This document shows, piece after piece, positions 1 to 15,023 of a DNA stretch of 64,000 nt. The position numbers and the translations under genes were made by a program. Within the stretch, counting starts at the first letter, position 1. Each line of letters begins with the position of its first letter. The notes under the pieces were generated by a model, which saw only the letters and a program-made list of their open reading frames with translations, made no database searches and had not been told where the DNA came from. The DNA is from JANQOH01 sp965201155 (GTDB lineage: Bacteria > Pseudomonadota > Alphaproteobacteria > UBA7887), in contig OZ241752.1 in the NCBI GenBank assembly GCA_965201155.1, positions 1,984,001 through 2,048,000 on the forward strand. The letters run 5' to 3'.

Positions 1-998
1 GTCCAGCCATTCCGGCACCGGCAGGTCCCGGGAACGCAGGAACGCGGGATTGAACAATTTGCTGGTATAGCGGCTTCCATAGTCACAGAGTACGGTGACA
101 ATGGTGTGGCCCGGTCCCATCTCCCGCGCCATCTTCATCGCGCCGGCAACATTGATGCCGGTGGAGCCGCCCATGACCAGGCCTTCCTCCTCTACGAGCC
201 GGAACACGACATCCAGCGCTTCGGCGTCCGTCACCTGCCGGGCGTCGTCTATGGGTGCGCCCTCCACATTTCCAGTGATGCGGCCCTGGCCGATGCCCTC
301 GGTGATCGAGTCACCCTCGATAATCGGCTGGCCGGGCGCCAGCAGCGACACCATGGAGGCGCCCAGCGGGTCCGACGCCCAGACCTGAATATCCGGATTG
401 CGCTCCTTGAGCGCGAACGCGACCCCGGCCAGCGTGCCGCCGGTGCCAATGGCGCAGGTGAAACCGTCGATTTCGCCGTCGGTTTGGCGCCAGATTTCCG
501 GCCCCGTGCCCTCGATATGCGCCTGCCGGTTAGCGATATTGTCGAATTGATTCGCCCAGATCGCGCCGTTGGGTTCGGTCTTGTCGAGTTCGTCCGCCAG
601 CCGCCCGGAATATTTTACATAATTGCCGGGGTCCTTGTAGGGAACGGCCGGCACGAGGCGCAAATCGGCACCGCACAGGCGCAGCATATCCTTTTTTTCC
701 TGGCTTTGCGTCTCCGGCAACACGATGACGGTGCGGTAGCCGAGCGCATTGCCCACCAGCGCAAGACCGATCCCCGTATTGCCGGCCGTGCCTTCCACCA
801 CCGTGCCGCCCGGGCGAAGCGCGCCGCGCTTCTCCGCATCGCGGATGATGTAAAGCGCCGCCCGGTCCTTCACCGACTGGCCGGGATTGAGAAATTCGCA
901 TTTGGCGAGAATCTCGCAGCCCGTCGCTTCCGACGCCCGTTTCAGGCGGATCAGCGGCGTATTGCCAATGAGATCGATAAAGCCCTTGCCGCGTGCCA
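1..998 (-). CDS. cysK: Cysteine synthase A (O-acetylserine sulfhydrylase), cut by window edge
   Basis: This is a PLP-dependent fold-type II enzyme that makes L-cysteine from O-acetylserine and sulfide in the cytoplasm. The ATG at 998 opens with MARGKGFIDLIGNTPLIRL, a typical family start. The PLP lysine lies in NPGQSVKDRAA, the phosphate-binding loop reads EGTAGNTGIGLA, and the glycine loop GTGGTLAG follows. About 332 codons are visible and the stop lies beyond base 1, so the 3' end is missing. It is 37 bp downstream of, and co-directional with, the ABC-2 permease gene and may be the last gene of that operon. The EGTAGNTG loop favours the CysK type over CysM. Confidence 0.93.
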
Positions 999-1035
999 TG
1001 TTGGCGCCTCCTCGATAATGCCGGGGGAGCAGGCT

Positions 1036-1869
1036 TCAGGCCGCCTGCGGGCCGCGCCGCACGAAACCGCGCTGCGGGTCGTAACCGATGATCGCGCCGA
1101 CCAGGAACAGTATCGTGCATCCCGCCACCACCAGTGCCCCGAGGCCGTAGAACTGCCCCTCGCTGGCATAGCGAATCAGCTGCACGCCATAGGTGAACGG
1201 GTTGAGGCTGGCCAGCCAATAGACCACATCCGCGCCCGCCTCGGTCAGATACCAGAGCGGAAACAGCGCCGGCGAAATGAAAAACATGGGAAAAATCACG
1301 AAGTTCATGGTCCCGGCAAAGTTCTCGAGCTGCTTGATGTGAACCGATAACAACAGGCCCAGGGCGCCCAGCGCCATGCCGGTAAGAAACAGCGCCGGGA
1401 AAATATAGAGCCATCCCCAAGGATTCAGAAAGGCGACATGCAACCCGGTAAAAATATCAAAGGGCAGGCATATGATAAGAAACGCATAAGCTTGAACAAC
1501 AGAAATAAAAGTCCCAGACAATAATTTGGCCGTAAGCAGATACCAACGCGGCAGCGGCGCCGTCAATAATAACCTCATCATTCCCATTTCGCGGTCGTAG
1601 ACCATAGAAAGGGAAGATTGCATGCCGCTAAACAAAAGAACCATGCCGATCAGACCCGGCAGGATATAATATTCGTAATCAACATTGCGCTGGATGTACG
1701 GATCACCGGCATCGACACCGTAAACGCCGCGAAAACCCACCGCAAAAACGAACAACCACAGCGCCGGACGCACAAATGCAGAGAACAAACGCCCCTTCTG
1801 TTGCAGAAACTTGGTGACTTCACGCCGGCTCAGGGCCGAAACAGCGGCAGTCGCGTGGTAAAGTTGCAT
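1036..1869 (-). CDS. ABC-2 type permease of the PQQ-dependent alcohol dehydrogenase-associated transporter
   Basis: The 277-residue inner-membrane protein has the ABC-2 permease layout: a cytoplasmic N-terminus (SRREVTKFLQQKGRLFSAF) followed by about six hydrophobic segments, including WLFVFAVGF, ILPGLIGMVLLFSG and IFPMFFISPALFPLW. The start is the ATG at 1869. It lies downstream of a DrrA-like ATPase, a beta-propeller protein and a periplasmic binding protein. That combination is known as the transporter set accompanying PQQ-dependent alcohol oxidation (PedC-type permease). The substrate is unknown. No PQQ dehydrogenase is visible in the window, so the pathway link rests on the neighbours. 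Confidence 0.82.
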   Translation of the reverse strand: MQLYHATAAVSALSRREVTKFLQQKGRLFSAFVRPALWLFVFAVGFRGVYGVDAGDPYIQRNVDYEYYILPGLIGMVLLFSGMQSSLSMVYDREMGMMRLLLTAPLPRWYLLTAKLLSGTFISVVQAYAFLIICLPFDIFTGLHVAFLNPWGWLYIFPALFLTGMALGALGLLLSVHIKQLENFAGTMNFVIFPMFFISPALFPLWYLTEAGADVVYWLASLNPFTYGVQLIRYASEGQFYGLGALVVAGCTILFLVGAIIGYDPQRGFVRRGPQAA

Positions 1870-1956
1870 GGTATTCTCCGAAAAAAGCGAAATGACGCGG
1901 GCGCCGCGGCCGTGACCGCGCCGCTTCGCCGTTTCTAAACCGTATCCTGCAGCACC

Positions 1957-3153
1957 TCAGAATTTGCAGGTCGTATCCCGCGCCTCATAGCCGAGCGTGT
2001 CGAGATCATTGGTCCGATGGCGAAAACCGGCTATTGGCGCGCGCGCCACCACCCAGTTCGGCGTGGTCAGCATGATTGGCTGGCGAAGCTGGTTGTTCCA
2101 TGGACGGAACCCCATCCCCGGCCCCTTGCTGCCGTCTACCCTAAGCCTGCCGCTGCGCAGATACTCGCCGAGCGCCGTAGGATCGGTCGTCCTTGCCCGC
2201 GCAACGGCATTGCCGATGACTTTCATGGCGACCCACGCGCCCCAGTCCATGCCGCCCATGCGCCGCCCGTGCATGCGCTCGAACCGTCCGTGGACCTGCG
2301 GTGCGCCATGGCGCAGATAGGACCAGTGCCAGACGCGCGGTACCAGCCCACCGGCGCCGACCACCGCCGCCGCGTCCTGCGTCGCATAGGGTACGCCAAG
2401 CGCAAATTCCCCGTCTTCATCGGCGACGAACACCGCCTCATAGCGCGCCGAACCAGTGAGAAAGTCGAGATCATTACGCTCGCGCGCCGTCGGGTCGCTG
2501 CCCAGGACAAAATCCCGAATTTCGTCGATGTCGAGGCCGAACAGATCAGCGGAAAGCTCGAACGCACGCACTGTCTCAATATCTTCGAGCAGCGGGCCGC
2601 GCAAGACGAGGACGTCGTTCCACTTCTGCGCCTTGAGATACTGCGCCACGGCATCGCTGAGCATACGGCGGCTGGCTGCCGTGTGAAACAGATGCGGTCG
2701 GCAGAAATCATTGCGCAATGCATCGCCGGTGGCGGTGACGTTGAACAGAATCGTGCCCAGCCCGGCAGTGCGCGCCGCGACCTCGGCGACCACCGCGTCC
2801 GGTGCATCGATGAGAAACAGTCCGACGCCCCCGCCCAGCATCTCCTCGATGGCCGCGACCATTGCGGTCGAACCGCTGACCGTCCGCCGTTCAAGCGCGA
2901 ACTCCGCCTTGGCAACACGGCGCATCTGTTTCAGCTCTTCGATCCCAAGCGCCGCGCCGGCATAGGCGCGCCGGTCCTGAATCGCGGTGGCGGAACGAAT
3001 ATCGACCGGGTGAATATCCCAGTCGTCGTAGCGCATATCGGGCGTTACATCGAGAAACCCTATTCCGACCGTCGGCAGTGTGTCCTGCGCCCGCGCCGCC
3101 CCGTTCGCAACCGCGAAACAGGCGGCAATCGCCAGAAGAACCCGCGTGATCAT
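1957..3153 (-). CDS. Periplasmic substrate-binding protein, PQQ-associated ABC system
   Basis: The 398-residue protein starts with a signal peptide (MITRVLLAIAACFAVANGAARAQ). The mature part resembles the branched-chain amino-acid type binding protein found beside PQQ-dependent alcohol dehydrogenases. The ATG at 3153 is chosen because it follows the stop of the upstream propeller gene by only a few bases (TGAACCGATG) and begins the signal peptide; a TTG at 3168 is in frame but less likely. The gene belongs to the four-gene PQQ-type transporter set. The ligand cannot be deduced. Confidence 0.8.
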   Translation of the reverse strand: MITRVLLAIAACFAVANGAARAQDTLPTVGIGFLDVTPDMRYDDWDIHPVDIRSATAIQDRRAYAGAALGIEELKQMRRVAKAEFALERRTVSGSTAMVAAIEEMLGGGVGLFLIDAPDAVVAEVAARTAGLGTILFNVTATGDALRNDFCRPHLFHTAASRRMLSDAVAQYLKAQKWNDVLVLRGPLLEDIETVRAFELSADLFGLDIDEIRDFVLGSDPTARERNDLDFLTGSARYEAVFVADEDGEFALGVPYATQDAAAVVGAGGLVPRVWHWSYLRHGAPQVHGRFERMHGRRMGGMDWGAWVAMKVIGNAVARARTTDPTALGEYLRSGRLRVDGSKGPGMGFRPWNNQLRQPIMLTTPNWVVARAPIAGFRHRTNDLDTLGYEARDTTCKF

Positions 3154-3157
3154 CGGT

Positions 3158-4180
3158 TCAGTCGTCAATTCTCACGGTATGCGGCGTGCGCCCCACCGAA
3201 ACCGCTGCTACCGCGCGGTTGCGGTCCGTATCGATGATGCTGATATCGTCACTTACGCCGTTGGTGACTACGAGAAAGCGTTCGTCGCGGGTGAGCGCAG
3301 CGCCCCAGACCCGGTCGCCTGCGAGGATATATTCCTCGACGGCGCGGCTGGCGACATCAACCACTGCGACATGGCGCGCGCGGCCCAGCGTGATATAGGC
3401 GGTGCGCCCGTCGCTTGTCATGGCGAAATCGACCGGGGTGATTTCTTCCTGCCGCATTCCGCGCCTCTCGAAATAAATCTCGTCGATCACGTCATAAGTC
3501 TGTGCGTCGAGTATCGAGACCAAGCCGCCAAGCTCGTTGGTCACCCAGTATTCCTCATCGTCGGGTGTGACGATCCCGCGCCGGGGACGGTTGCCGACCA
3601 GGACTTCATCAAGGATGTCGCCGTTCCAAGGGTCGATAATGATAATGGAATTGGTGACTTCCGAAGTCACGAACACCACTTTGCCGTCATGGCGGAAGGT
3701 CACGCCCTCCGGCTCAATGCCGACATCCTCGATCACCCGCAGCGGCTGGCCGGTCGCAAGGTCAGTGACCGTAACCTCATTGTCGTCCTCATTGGCGGCG
3801 ACCAGTATCTGGCCCGAAGGATCGATGGCGAAAATCTCCGGGTCCTCGCCGGCCTCGATATGGCCGATGATCTCCAGACTCGCTACGTCCAGCACTTCGA
3901 TGCGATCATCGCCGCTGGCGCCGATGAGCAGGCGCGTCTTGCCGTCATGCCAGCGCATGTCGCGTGGGCGCACGCCGGTGGCGATAGTTTTGACGATCTC
4001 GAAACTCTCACCGTCGATGACCGTCACCGTATCGTCGCCCTCATTGCTCACAAAGATAAAGCCCGTCCCGGCGGCGCCGGCGCTGGCTGCCGCAAGGCCC
4101 CACAGGGCGCCCCCCGCCAGCATGGCCCTCAGCGCGTCAGTCATCATGGTCAGCGTTGCGCGTGTGAATGTCCTGCGCAT
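3158..4180 (-). CDS. PQQ-dependent catabolism-associated beta-propeller protein
   Basis: This secreted YVTN-type beta-propeller has a signal peptide ending near ASAGAAG, then repeated blades of the form VSNEGDDTVTVID, LIGASGDDRIEVLD, VAANEDDNEVTVTD and VTNELGGLVSILD. Such proteins commonly accompany PQQ-ABC genes and are thought to act in the periplasm. The ATG at 4180 is favoured because GAGAGA sits six bases upstream and it gives a clean signal peptide; ATGs at 4195 and 4255 are possible. The 3' end abuts the binding-protein gene, so the two are probably translationally coupled. Confidence 0.8.
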   Translation of the reverse strand: MRRTFTRATLTMMTDALRAMLAGGALWGLAAASAGAAGTGFIFVSNEGDDTVTVIDGESFEIVKTIATGVRPRDMRWHDGKTRLLIGASGDDRIEVLDVASLEIIGHIEAGEDPEIFAIDPSGQILVAANEDDNEVTVTDLATGQPLRVIEDVGIEPEGVTFRHDGKVVFVTSEVTNSIIIIDPWNGDILDEVLVGNRPRRGIVTPDDEEYWVTNELGGLVSILDAQTYDVIDEIYFERRGMRQEEITPVDFAMTSDGRTAYITLGRARHVAVVDVASRAVEEYILAGDRVWGAALTRDERFLVVTNGVSDDISIIDTDRNRAVAAVSVGRTPHTVRIDD

Positions 4181-4247
4181 GATTCTCTCGTTCATTCGAT
4201 GTGAAACAATCTCGGGAAACCACCGGGCCGGACGGCCGGCGCCGGGT

Positions 4248-5009
4248 TCAGGCATTGGCGACCCCGGTCAGGGAGACGAATGCGTCGTGAAGATCCGCCT
4301 TGCCGGTCTGTTCGACCAGCGCCGCCGGCGCGCCCGAGGCGATAACATGCCCGCGATGCAGCACGATCACCCGATCCGCCTGTTCGGCCTCGTCGACCAG
4401 ATGGGTCGCCCATAATACCGCCATGGCGTGCTGTTCGCGCAACTCCAGCACATAGGTCAGCAAGTCGCGGCGGCTCCCGGGGTCGAGACCGACGGTCGGT
4501 TCATCCATGAGCAGGAGCCTGGGGTGGTGAACCAGCGCCCGGGCCAGTTCAACGCGCCGCCGCTGGCCGCCGCTGAGCGCGCGCGAACGGTCGCCGGCGC
4601 GGTCCGACAGTTTCAACTGCGCAAGGCTTTCGGCGATGCGTTGCCGCGCTACCGCGCCGCTCAGGCCATGCAGGTTGGCATGGAAACGCAAATTGCCGCT
4701 GACCGTCATATCAAGGTCCAGGGTCGGCTGCTGAAACACCACGCCAAGGCCGGCTAGCGCCGGCACCGCGTTGCGGCGAATATCCTGCCCGTCAACCACA
4801 ATGGCGCCGCCATCGGGAACGAACAGCCCCGTGAGCAACTGGAACAAGGTGGTCTTGCCGGCGCCGTTTGGCCCCAGCAACGCCACGAACTCCCCCGCGG
4901 CAATGGATATGTCTATGCCGTCAAGCGCCTTGCGCGGCCCATATGTCTTGATTACTCCGCGGGCGTCCAGAACAGTGCCCGCATCCGTTTTCGCCGCCGC
5001 GTCGTTCAC
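4248..5009 (-). CDS. ABC transporter ATPase, PQQ-associated (DrrA-like)
   Basis: The 253-residue ATPase has Walker A LLGPNGAGKTTL, the Q-loop in GLGVVFQQPTLDLDMTV, signature LSGGQRRRVELARAL, Walker B LLLMDEPTVGLD and the switch histidine in WATHLVDEAEQ. It presumably powers the ABC-2 permease three genes downstream. The start is GTG at 5009, overlapping the preceding stop as GTGA, which indicates coupling. A long loop follows the signature, as in DrrA-type ATPases. The DLDMTV stretch is typical of the PQQ-associated ATPase family. Confidence 0.86.
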   Translation of the reverse strand: MNDAAAKTDAGTVLDARGVIKTYGPRKALDGIDISIAAGEFVALLGPNGAGKTTLFQLLTGLFVPDGGAIVVDGQDIRRNAVPALAGLGVVFQQPTLDLDMTVSGNLRFHANLHGLSGAVARQRIAESLAQLKLSDRAGDRSRALSGGQRRRVELARALVHHPRLLLMDEPTVGLDPGSRRDLLTYVLELREQHAMAVLWATHLVDEAEQADRVIVLHRGHVIASGAPAALVEQTGKADLHDAFVSLTGVANA

Positions 5010-5839
5010 GCCGTACCTCCCGCCTGGCGCTGCTGCGCTTCAGCGGGCGCCGGTTGTTCGCTGCGTTCCTGGTCCCCGGGCCCGGCGAGGCCGTGCAGCA
5101 GCGACCGGTTGCGGGCAAGGAGTTCGGTGCGAAACCGGTCGATCTCAGGATCGTCCGGATCGCGCGGGCGGCGGATCGGGACCGTCACATCGAGAATGAC
5201 CCGCGATGGGCCGCGCGACAGAAACAGGATGCGATCGCCAAGATAGACGGCCTCGCGCAAGTCATGGGTCACGAACAGCACCGTGGTCGGCCGCGCCCGC
5301 CACAGATCGAGCAATATCCCCCGCAGCCGATTGGCCACCGGCACATCCAGCGAAACAAACGGCTCATCGAGCAGCATCAGGTCCGGTTCAGTGACGAAGG
5401 CGCGCGCCAGCGCGACGCGGCGCTGCATGCCGCCGGAAAGACGATTGGGAAATTCATCCAGCGAGTCGCCCAGCGCCATGCGCTCAAGCAGCGCTTCGCC
5501 GCGCCCACTGCGGTCCGTGCCGGGGGGAAGCACGATATTCACATTCTCGCGCACACTCGCCCAGGGCAGCAGGCGCGGCGTCTGAAACATGTAGGACACG
5601 CGCGCATCGCCGCCGGAATCAAAGCGGGTTTCCGCATCCGCGGCCGTATCGAGGCCGCCCACAATGTTAAGCATTGTGGTCTTGCCGCAGCCCGACGGAC
5701 CGACGAAACATACGAACTCCCCGGGATGGGCGGAAAATTCGAGTCCTTCGATCGCCAGCCGTTCCCCGTCGCCGCTGCCTTTCGCATACGCCTTGCGGTC
5801 AATGCGGACGTGCAGCGCGCCATGCGCGCTTTCACTCAT
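5006..5839 (-). CDS. ABC transporter ATPase, nitrate/sulfonate/taurine type
   Basis: The 277-residue ATPase shows Walker A CFVGPSGCGKTTML, Q-loop MFQTPRLLPWASVRENV, signature LSGGMQRRVALARAF, Walker B LMLLDEPFVSLD and switch VTHDLREAVYLGD. The RLLPW element after the Q-loop is typical of the SsuB/TauB/NrtD group. It pairs with the permease just upstream (24-bp gap) and the binding protein before that. The C-terminal 30 residues are rich in Gln, Ala and Pro. The stop overlaps the next start as GTGA. Confidence 0.88.
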   Translation of the reverse strand: MSESAHGALHVRIDRKAYAKGSGDGERLAIEGLEFSAHPGEFVCFVGPSGCGKTTMLNIVGGLDTAADAETRFDSGGDARVSYMFQTPRLLPWASVRENVNIVLPPGTDRSGRGEALLERMALGDSLDEFPNRLSGGMQRRVALARAFVTEPDLMLLDEPFVSLDVPVANRLRGILLDLWRARPTTVLFVTHDLREAVYLGDRILFLSRGPSRVILDVTVPIRRPRDPDDPEIDRFRTELLARNRSLLHGLAGPGDQERSEQPAPAEAQQRQAGGTA

Positions 5840-5863
5840 TGGTTTCCAGCCTGTTGCCGCGGT

Positions 5864-6634
5864 CTATTTCCGCCATCGCGTCAGATAGCGGTCAAGCGGC
5901 TCGACGATGCCCATTTCCACCGCCAGCATGACAATTACAAATGCAAACATATAGGCCAGTACGCCGGCGATATCGAAATACTGGAAAAAAAGCTGCATCT
6001 GATGGCCCACGCCATTGTCGCCGGCGAGCAGTTCAACCACCAGGACGATCTTCCAGATCAGCGCGATGCCCGACCGCCCGGCCGCCATCAGATAGGGGTA
6101 CAGCTGCGGCAGGAAAAACCGGAAGAAGGCGCGCCGCGGCCCCACCCGGAATATCTGGGCAACCTGCAGTAGGTCGCGGTCTATGGCGCGTGCACCCTCG
6201 CGCACCGTCACGACCACGTTGGGGAACTTGTTCAACGCGACGGCGAGAATCATCGCTGCCTCGTTGATCCCCATCCACACCAGACACAGGATGATGGTGA
6301 CCAGCGCCGGCACATTCAGCAGGACGATGAGCCAACCGTCGAACATATGATCGATGGTGCGCCGAAACCCCATCAGGATGCCGACAACCGTGCCCACGAC
6401 CATGGCCAGGAAGAACGCCGCAAGTACACGGAACAGCGTGATGCCGAGGTCGGACAGCAGCGACCCTTCCACCAGCTCGAGATGAAAGGTCGCAGCGATG
6501 GCGCCAAGGTCCGGCAGCGTGTTGATCTTGAGCGTGCGCGCCGCCGTCTCCCAGATCAGCAGCAGAACAATGATCGAAAGGACGCGCAGCGCCCCGGGGC
6601 CGAGGCCGCGAACCGCTGCGACGGCGGCGCTCAC
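5864..6634 (-). CDS. ABC transporter permease, nitrate/sulfonate/taurine type
   Basis: The 256-residue membrane protein has about six hydrophobic segments (for example LSIIVLLLIWETAAR and FLAMVVGTVVGILMGF). The ATPase-contact (EAA) loop is seen in FRVGPRRAFFRFFLPQLYPYLMAAGRSGI. It belongs to the BPD_transp_1 family (SsuC/TauC-like). The GTG start at 6634 overlaps the TGA of the binding-protein gene. With its neighbours it forms a complete importer; a small anion or sulfonate is only the family default for the substrate. Confidence 0.87.
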   Translation of the reverse strand: MSAAVAAVRGLGPGALRVLSIIVLLLIWETAARTLKINTLPDLGAIAATFHLELVEGSLLSDLGITLFRVLAAFFLAMVVGTVVGILMGFRRTIDHMFDGWLIVLLNVPALVTIILCLVWMGINEAAMILAVALNKFPNVVVTVREGARAIDRDLLQVAQIFRVGPRRAFFRFFLPQLYPYLMAAGRSGIALIWKIVLVVELLAGDNGVGHQMQLFFQYFDIAGVLAYMFAFVIVMLAVEMGIVEPLDRYLTRWRK

Positions 6635-7656
6635 GGCGCCGCGCGCCAGAAAATGCCCGGCGCCAGGGCCCGGCTGCGCCCTACCAGCGCCCGACCGCCA
6701 AGCTCGGCGACTATGGCATAACCCTCACGAATGGCGGCCTCCTGCATCTCGACAGACGTTGTCGGAACACCTTCGCGATAACTGTCGCGCAACGCCAACA
6801 GCGTGGCGTCATCCTCGGCGCGGGTCAACGCGCGCAGATTCTCCCACTCCGCATCCGATTCGAGGAGAATTTTCCGCGCCGCCGCCGCCGCCGCAAGAAA
6901 GCCGTCCAGCGCCGCCGGATTGGCCCGCCCCCACGCCTCGCTGAACACATAGCCGATGAGCGGCAGCCGGCCCGAAACACCAAGCGCCGGCATGATGTCC
7001 TGAACCTTCAGCAGTTCCCGCATGCCCAGCGCGCGCAGCCGCGCCGTGTAATTCCAGAAATTCAGCACGCCGGCAAACTCGCCCTGCAGGAACTTCTGCT
7101 GCAACAGAGGCGGCGCGCCGTGTATCGACCGCACATCGCGCGAAATGTCGCGGCCGAACTGGCGAATCGACCAGGCGCGCAGCAACAGCCAGCTTTTGTC
7201 GACCGGGCCGCCGGCAACGCCGAGCACACGCCCGGCCAGGTCTTCCATGGTCTCGATCCCGCGGTCGGGATGCACCATCAGCGACCCGGCCGCCTCCGAG
7301 TAGGGAACGAACACATAGTCGAAGCCCGCATCGCGCTGCCGCGACGCCCAGATCCAGTCCGTGACGATGATGTCCGCCTCGCCGGCGTTCAGCGCGATCG
7401 CCGTGGCGCTCTTGGTCGCCAGACGGCGAACGTCAAGCGCGACGCCGTGTTCGGCGTCCAGCCCGTAACGCTCAATGACGTCGATTTCCCAATTCACCGT
7501 GCCGAACTGCAGGATGCCCAGCCGCACCGCCGCGCTCTCGGCCGTCGCCGGCGGCGCTGCCAGCCCGGCCAGCACAGCTGCGGCCGCAGCCAGCAGCGCG
7601 GAGCCCCGACGGCGGGTTCGCCGCATTACCCCTGCGGACTTGCCGAGAATACCCAT
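6631..7656 (-). CDS. Periplasmic substrate-binding protein, nitrate/sulfonate/taurine-type ABC importer
   Basis: The protein has a basic N-terminus (MRRTRRRGSALL) and a hydrophobic stretch ending PPATAES, consistent with export. The mature part follows the SsuA/NMT1-type fold, starting VRLGILQFGTVNWEIDVI and continuing with GEADIIVTDWIWASRQR. The ATG at 7656 with GAAGG upstream is preferred; GTG at 7674 and ATG at 7626 are alternatives. It is the promoter-proximal gene of the minus-strand series and is divergent from the rRNA operon. The ligand is unknown; loss of periplasmic binding would silence the importer. Confidence 0.82.
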   Translation of the reverse strand: MGILGKSAGVMRRTRRRGSALLAAAAAVLAGLAAPPATAESAAVRLGILQFGTVNWEIDVIERYGLDAEHGVALDVRRLATKSATAIALNAGEADIIVTDWIWASRQRDAGFDYVFVPYSEAAGSLMVHPDRGIETMEDLAGRVLGVAGGPVDKSWLLLRAWSIRQFGRDISRDVRSIHGAPPLLQQKFLQGEFAGVLNFWNYTARLRALGMRELLKVQDIMPALGVSGRLPLIGYVFSEAWGRANPAALDGFLAAAAAARKILLESDAEWENLRALTRAEDDATLLALRDSYREGVPTTSVEMQEAAIREGYAIVAELGGRALVGRSRALAPGIFWRAAP

Positions 7657-7785
7657 GCGCACGCCTTCGACCACTGTATGGATGACCGCCGTCCTCTATA
7701 TAGGAAGGGCCGCCGCCATGAAAGGCCGCCGCGCGACGCGCGCGGGTACCGTGTGGGGTGCCGGGGATTTTTTTTGGATTTGTTG

Positions 7786-7815
7786 TTGACAGGCCGCCCG
7801 GCGCGCGCCTATAAG
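7786..7815 (+). promoter_or_regulatory. rRNA operon sigma-70 promoter
   Basis: A perfect -35 box TTGACA (7786-7791) and a -10 box TATAAG (7810-7815) are separated by 18 bases. A GC-rich discriminator follows directly, as is common for stringently controlled rRNA promoters, and a T-rich tract (7767-7780) upstream could act as an UP element. The 16S gene begins about 285 bases downstream. Confidence 0.85.
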
Positions 7816-7888
7816 AGCCGCCCGCGCCGGGCGGTAATGGCGGCGTGGGTGGGCGGTGCGCCGTTATTGCAGTGCAGTGCCCAGGCGA

Positions 7889-7904
7889 TGTTTGAAATTG
7901 TGAA
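7889..7904 (+). promoter_or_regulatory. boxA-like antitermination site in rRNA leader
   Basis: TGTTTGAAATTGTGAA lies in the leader and recurs with one change (TGTTTGAAATCGTGAA) at 10035-10050, just before 23S. The position before each large rRNA and the match to alphaproteobacterial TTTGACATNGTGAA-type leaders suggest a NusB/NusE-binding boxA. Confidence 0.6.
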
Positions 7905-8100
7905 ACGGGAAGGGATTCGTGGGCGGCGGTGCGTCGGCGACGGCGTAACCGGTGTGCACGTAATCCAGAACACATGACCTCGTCGGGTCGTCGCGGCCTT
8001 GTGGCTGCGCAGGCCCGCAAGTCTTGAGTTCGCTTTGCGTAAACGCCGGGATTGGCCGGCTCGTGCGCCCCCTGGGGCGTGGCGGGTTGGCCGGCATCTC

Positions 8101-9604
<1,504 letters not shown>

Positions 9605-9793
9605 AAGGAACGCCGCACCTTCCGGCCCCGGCCGGTCGGCGGCGTGACTTCACAAGGCCAGGCTCGCCGCACCAAGGCGGCGAGCCTCGCCAGACCTGCC
9701 GGCGGCGGCAGCCGCCGCCTGCGTATCCCTTCCCCGGAGCGAAGCGCAGCGCCACCGGCGCGCAGGCTCAGCACGCGCGTCGGAACGGGCGGT

Positions 9794-9871
<78 letters not shown>

Positions 9872-9885
9872 GCTACGCGCAGACA

Positions 9886-9961
9886 GGGGGTGTAGCTCAG
9901 TCGGGAGAGCGCCTGCTTTGCAAGCAGGAGGTCATCGGTTCGATTCCGTTCACCTCCACCA
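9886..9961 (+). tRNA. tRNA-Ala (TGC)
   Basis: The acceptor GGGGGTG pairs with CACCTCC, the anticodon loop reads TTTGCAA (anticodon TGC) and CCA is encoded. It lies 14 bp after tRNA-Ile in the rRNA spacer, as in most Proteobacteria. Confidence 0.97.
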
Positions 9962-10034
9962 GCGCCCGGCGGGTGCGTCCGCCATGCTCCGGAGGAACCA
10001 CAGCAAATTTTCGACCGTCCCTGTGGCGGTCAGT

Positions 10035-10050
10035 TGTTTGAAATCGTGAA
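10035..10050 (+). promoter_or_regulatory. boxA-like site before 23S rRNA
   Basis: TGTTTGAAATCGTGAA is a one-base variant of the leader motif at 7889-7904 and lies 120 bases before 23S. It probably re-loads the antitermination complex for the 23S part of the transcript. Confidence 0.6.
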
Positions 10051-10171
10051 GAGGTCTGACGTCGAACTGCGGCGCCGCACCACCCCGGACTTTCGGGGCG
10101 CGGCCGTGCGGTTCGACAGGCTGAGATCGCGGGTCATGCGGCAGGCTGTTGCTTGTGCATGGAAAACCTGC

Positions 10172-12995
<2,824 letters not shown>

Positions 12996-13088
12996 CAATT
13001 TCCGTGCGCAGGCATCAGCCTGCTGAACACCCCTGATTTCAGCCAAATGAAGACCTCATGCGCCACCGCATACGCGCGGAGCTTGGAT

Positions 13089-13206
13089 GACCTGGTGGTC
13101 ATAGCGAGGGGTCTGTACCCGATCCCATCCCGAACTCGGCCGTGAAAACCCTCAGCGCCAATGGTACTGCGTCTCAAGGCGTGGGAGAGTAGGTCGCTGC
13201 CAGGTC
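13089..13206 (+). rRNA. rrf: 5S ribosomal RNA
   Basis: GACCTGGTGGTCATAGCGAG at the 5' end pairs with GCTGCCAGGTC at the 3' end. Internal CCCGATCCCATCCCGAACTC is the universal 5S core. It lies 93 bases after 23S. Confidence 0.96.
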
Positions 13207-13238
13207 TTCCAAGCCCCGCCCGACCCGCGCATGACTAA

Positions 13239-13262
13239 CCCCCCCCCCCCCCCCCCCCCCCC
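13239..13262 (+). repeat. Poly-C tract of 24 bases
   Basis: Twenty-four consecutive C residues lie between 5S and tRNA-fMet. Nothing encoded overlaps them. A run of this length is rare in bacterial chromosomes and could be genuine or a sequencing/assembly product. Confidence 0.9.
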
Positions 13263-13312
13263 GGACCTCAACACGATTTCCGCGAACCAGACCGCAACGC
13301 GGCATGTATCAA

Positions 13313-15019
<1,707 letters not shown>

Positions 15020-15023
15020 GGTC

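Larger units (their letters stand above)
7675..8100. promoter_or_regulatory. Divergent regulatory region between ABC operon and rRNA operon
   Basis: These 426 bases contain no credible gene. They carry the rRNA promoter and boxA described separately. On the minus strand, a TATATA at about 7692-7700 could serve as the -10 of the ABC operon, but I see no convincing -35 partner. GC-rich inverted stretches just before 8,100 are likely part of the 16S processing stem. Confidence 0.45.

Noticed and set aside
106..1350. Long plus-strand reading frame of about 414 residues over cysK and the permease
   Set aside because: It is a GC-rich shadow opposite two well-recognised minus-strand genes and has no family-like sequence.
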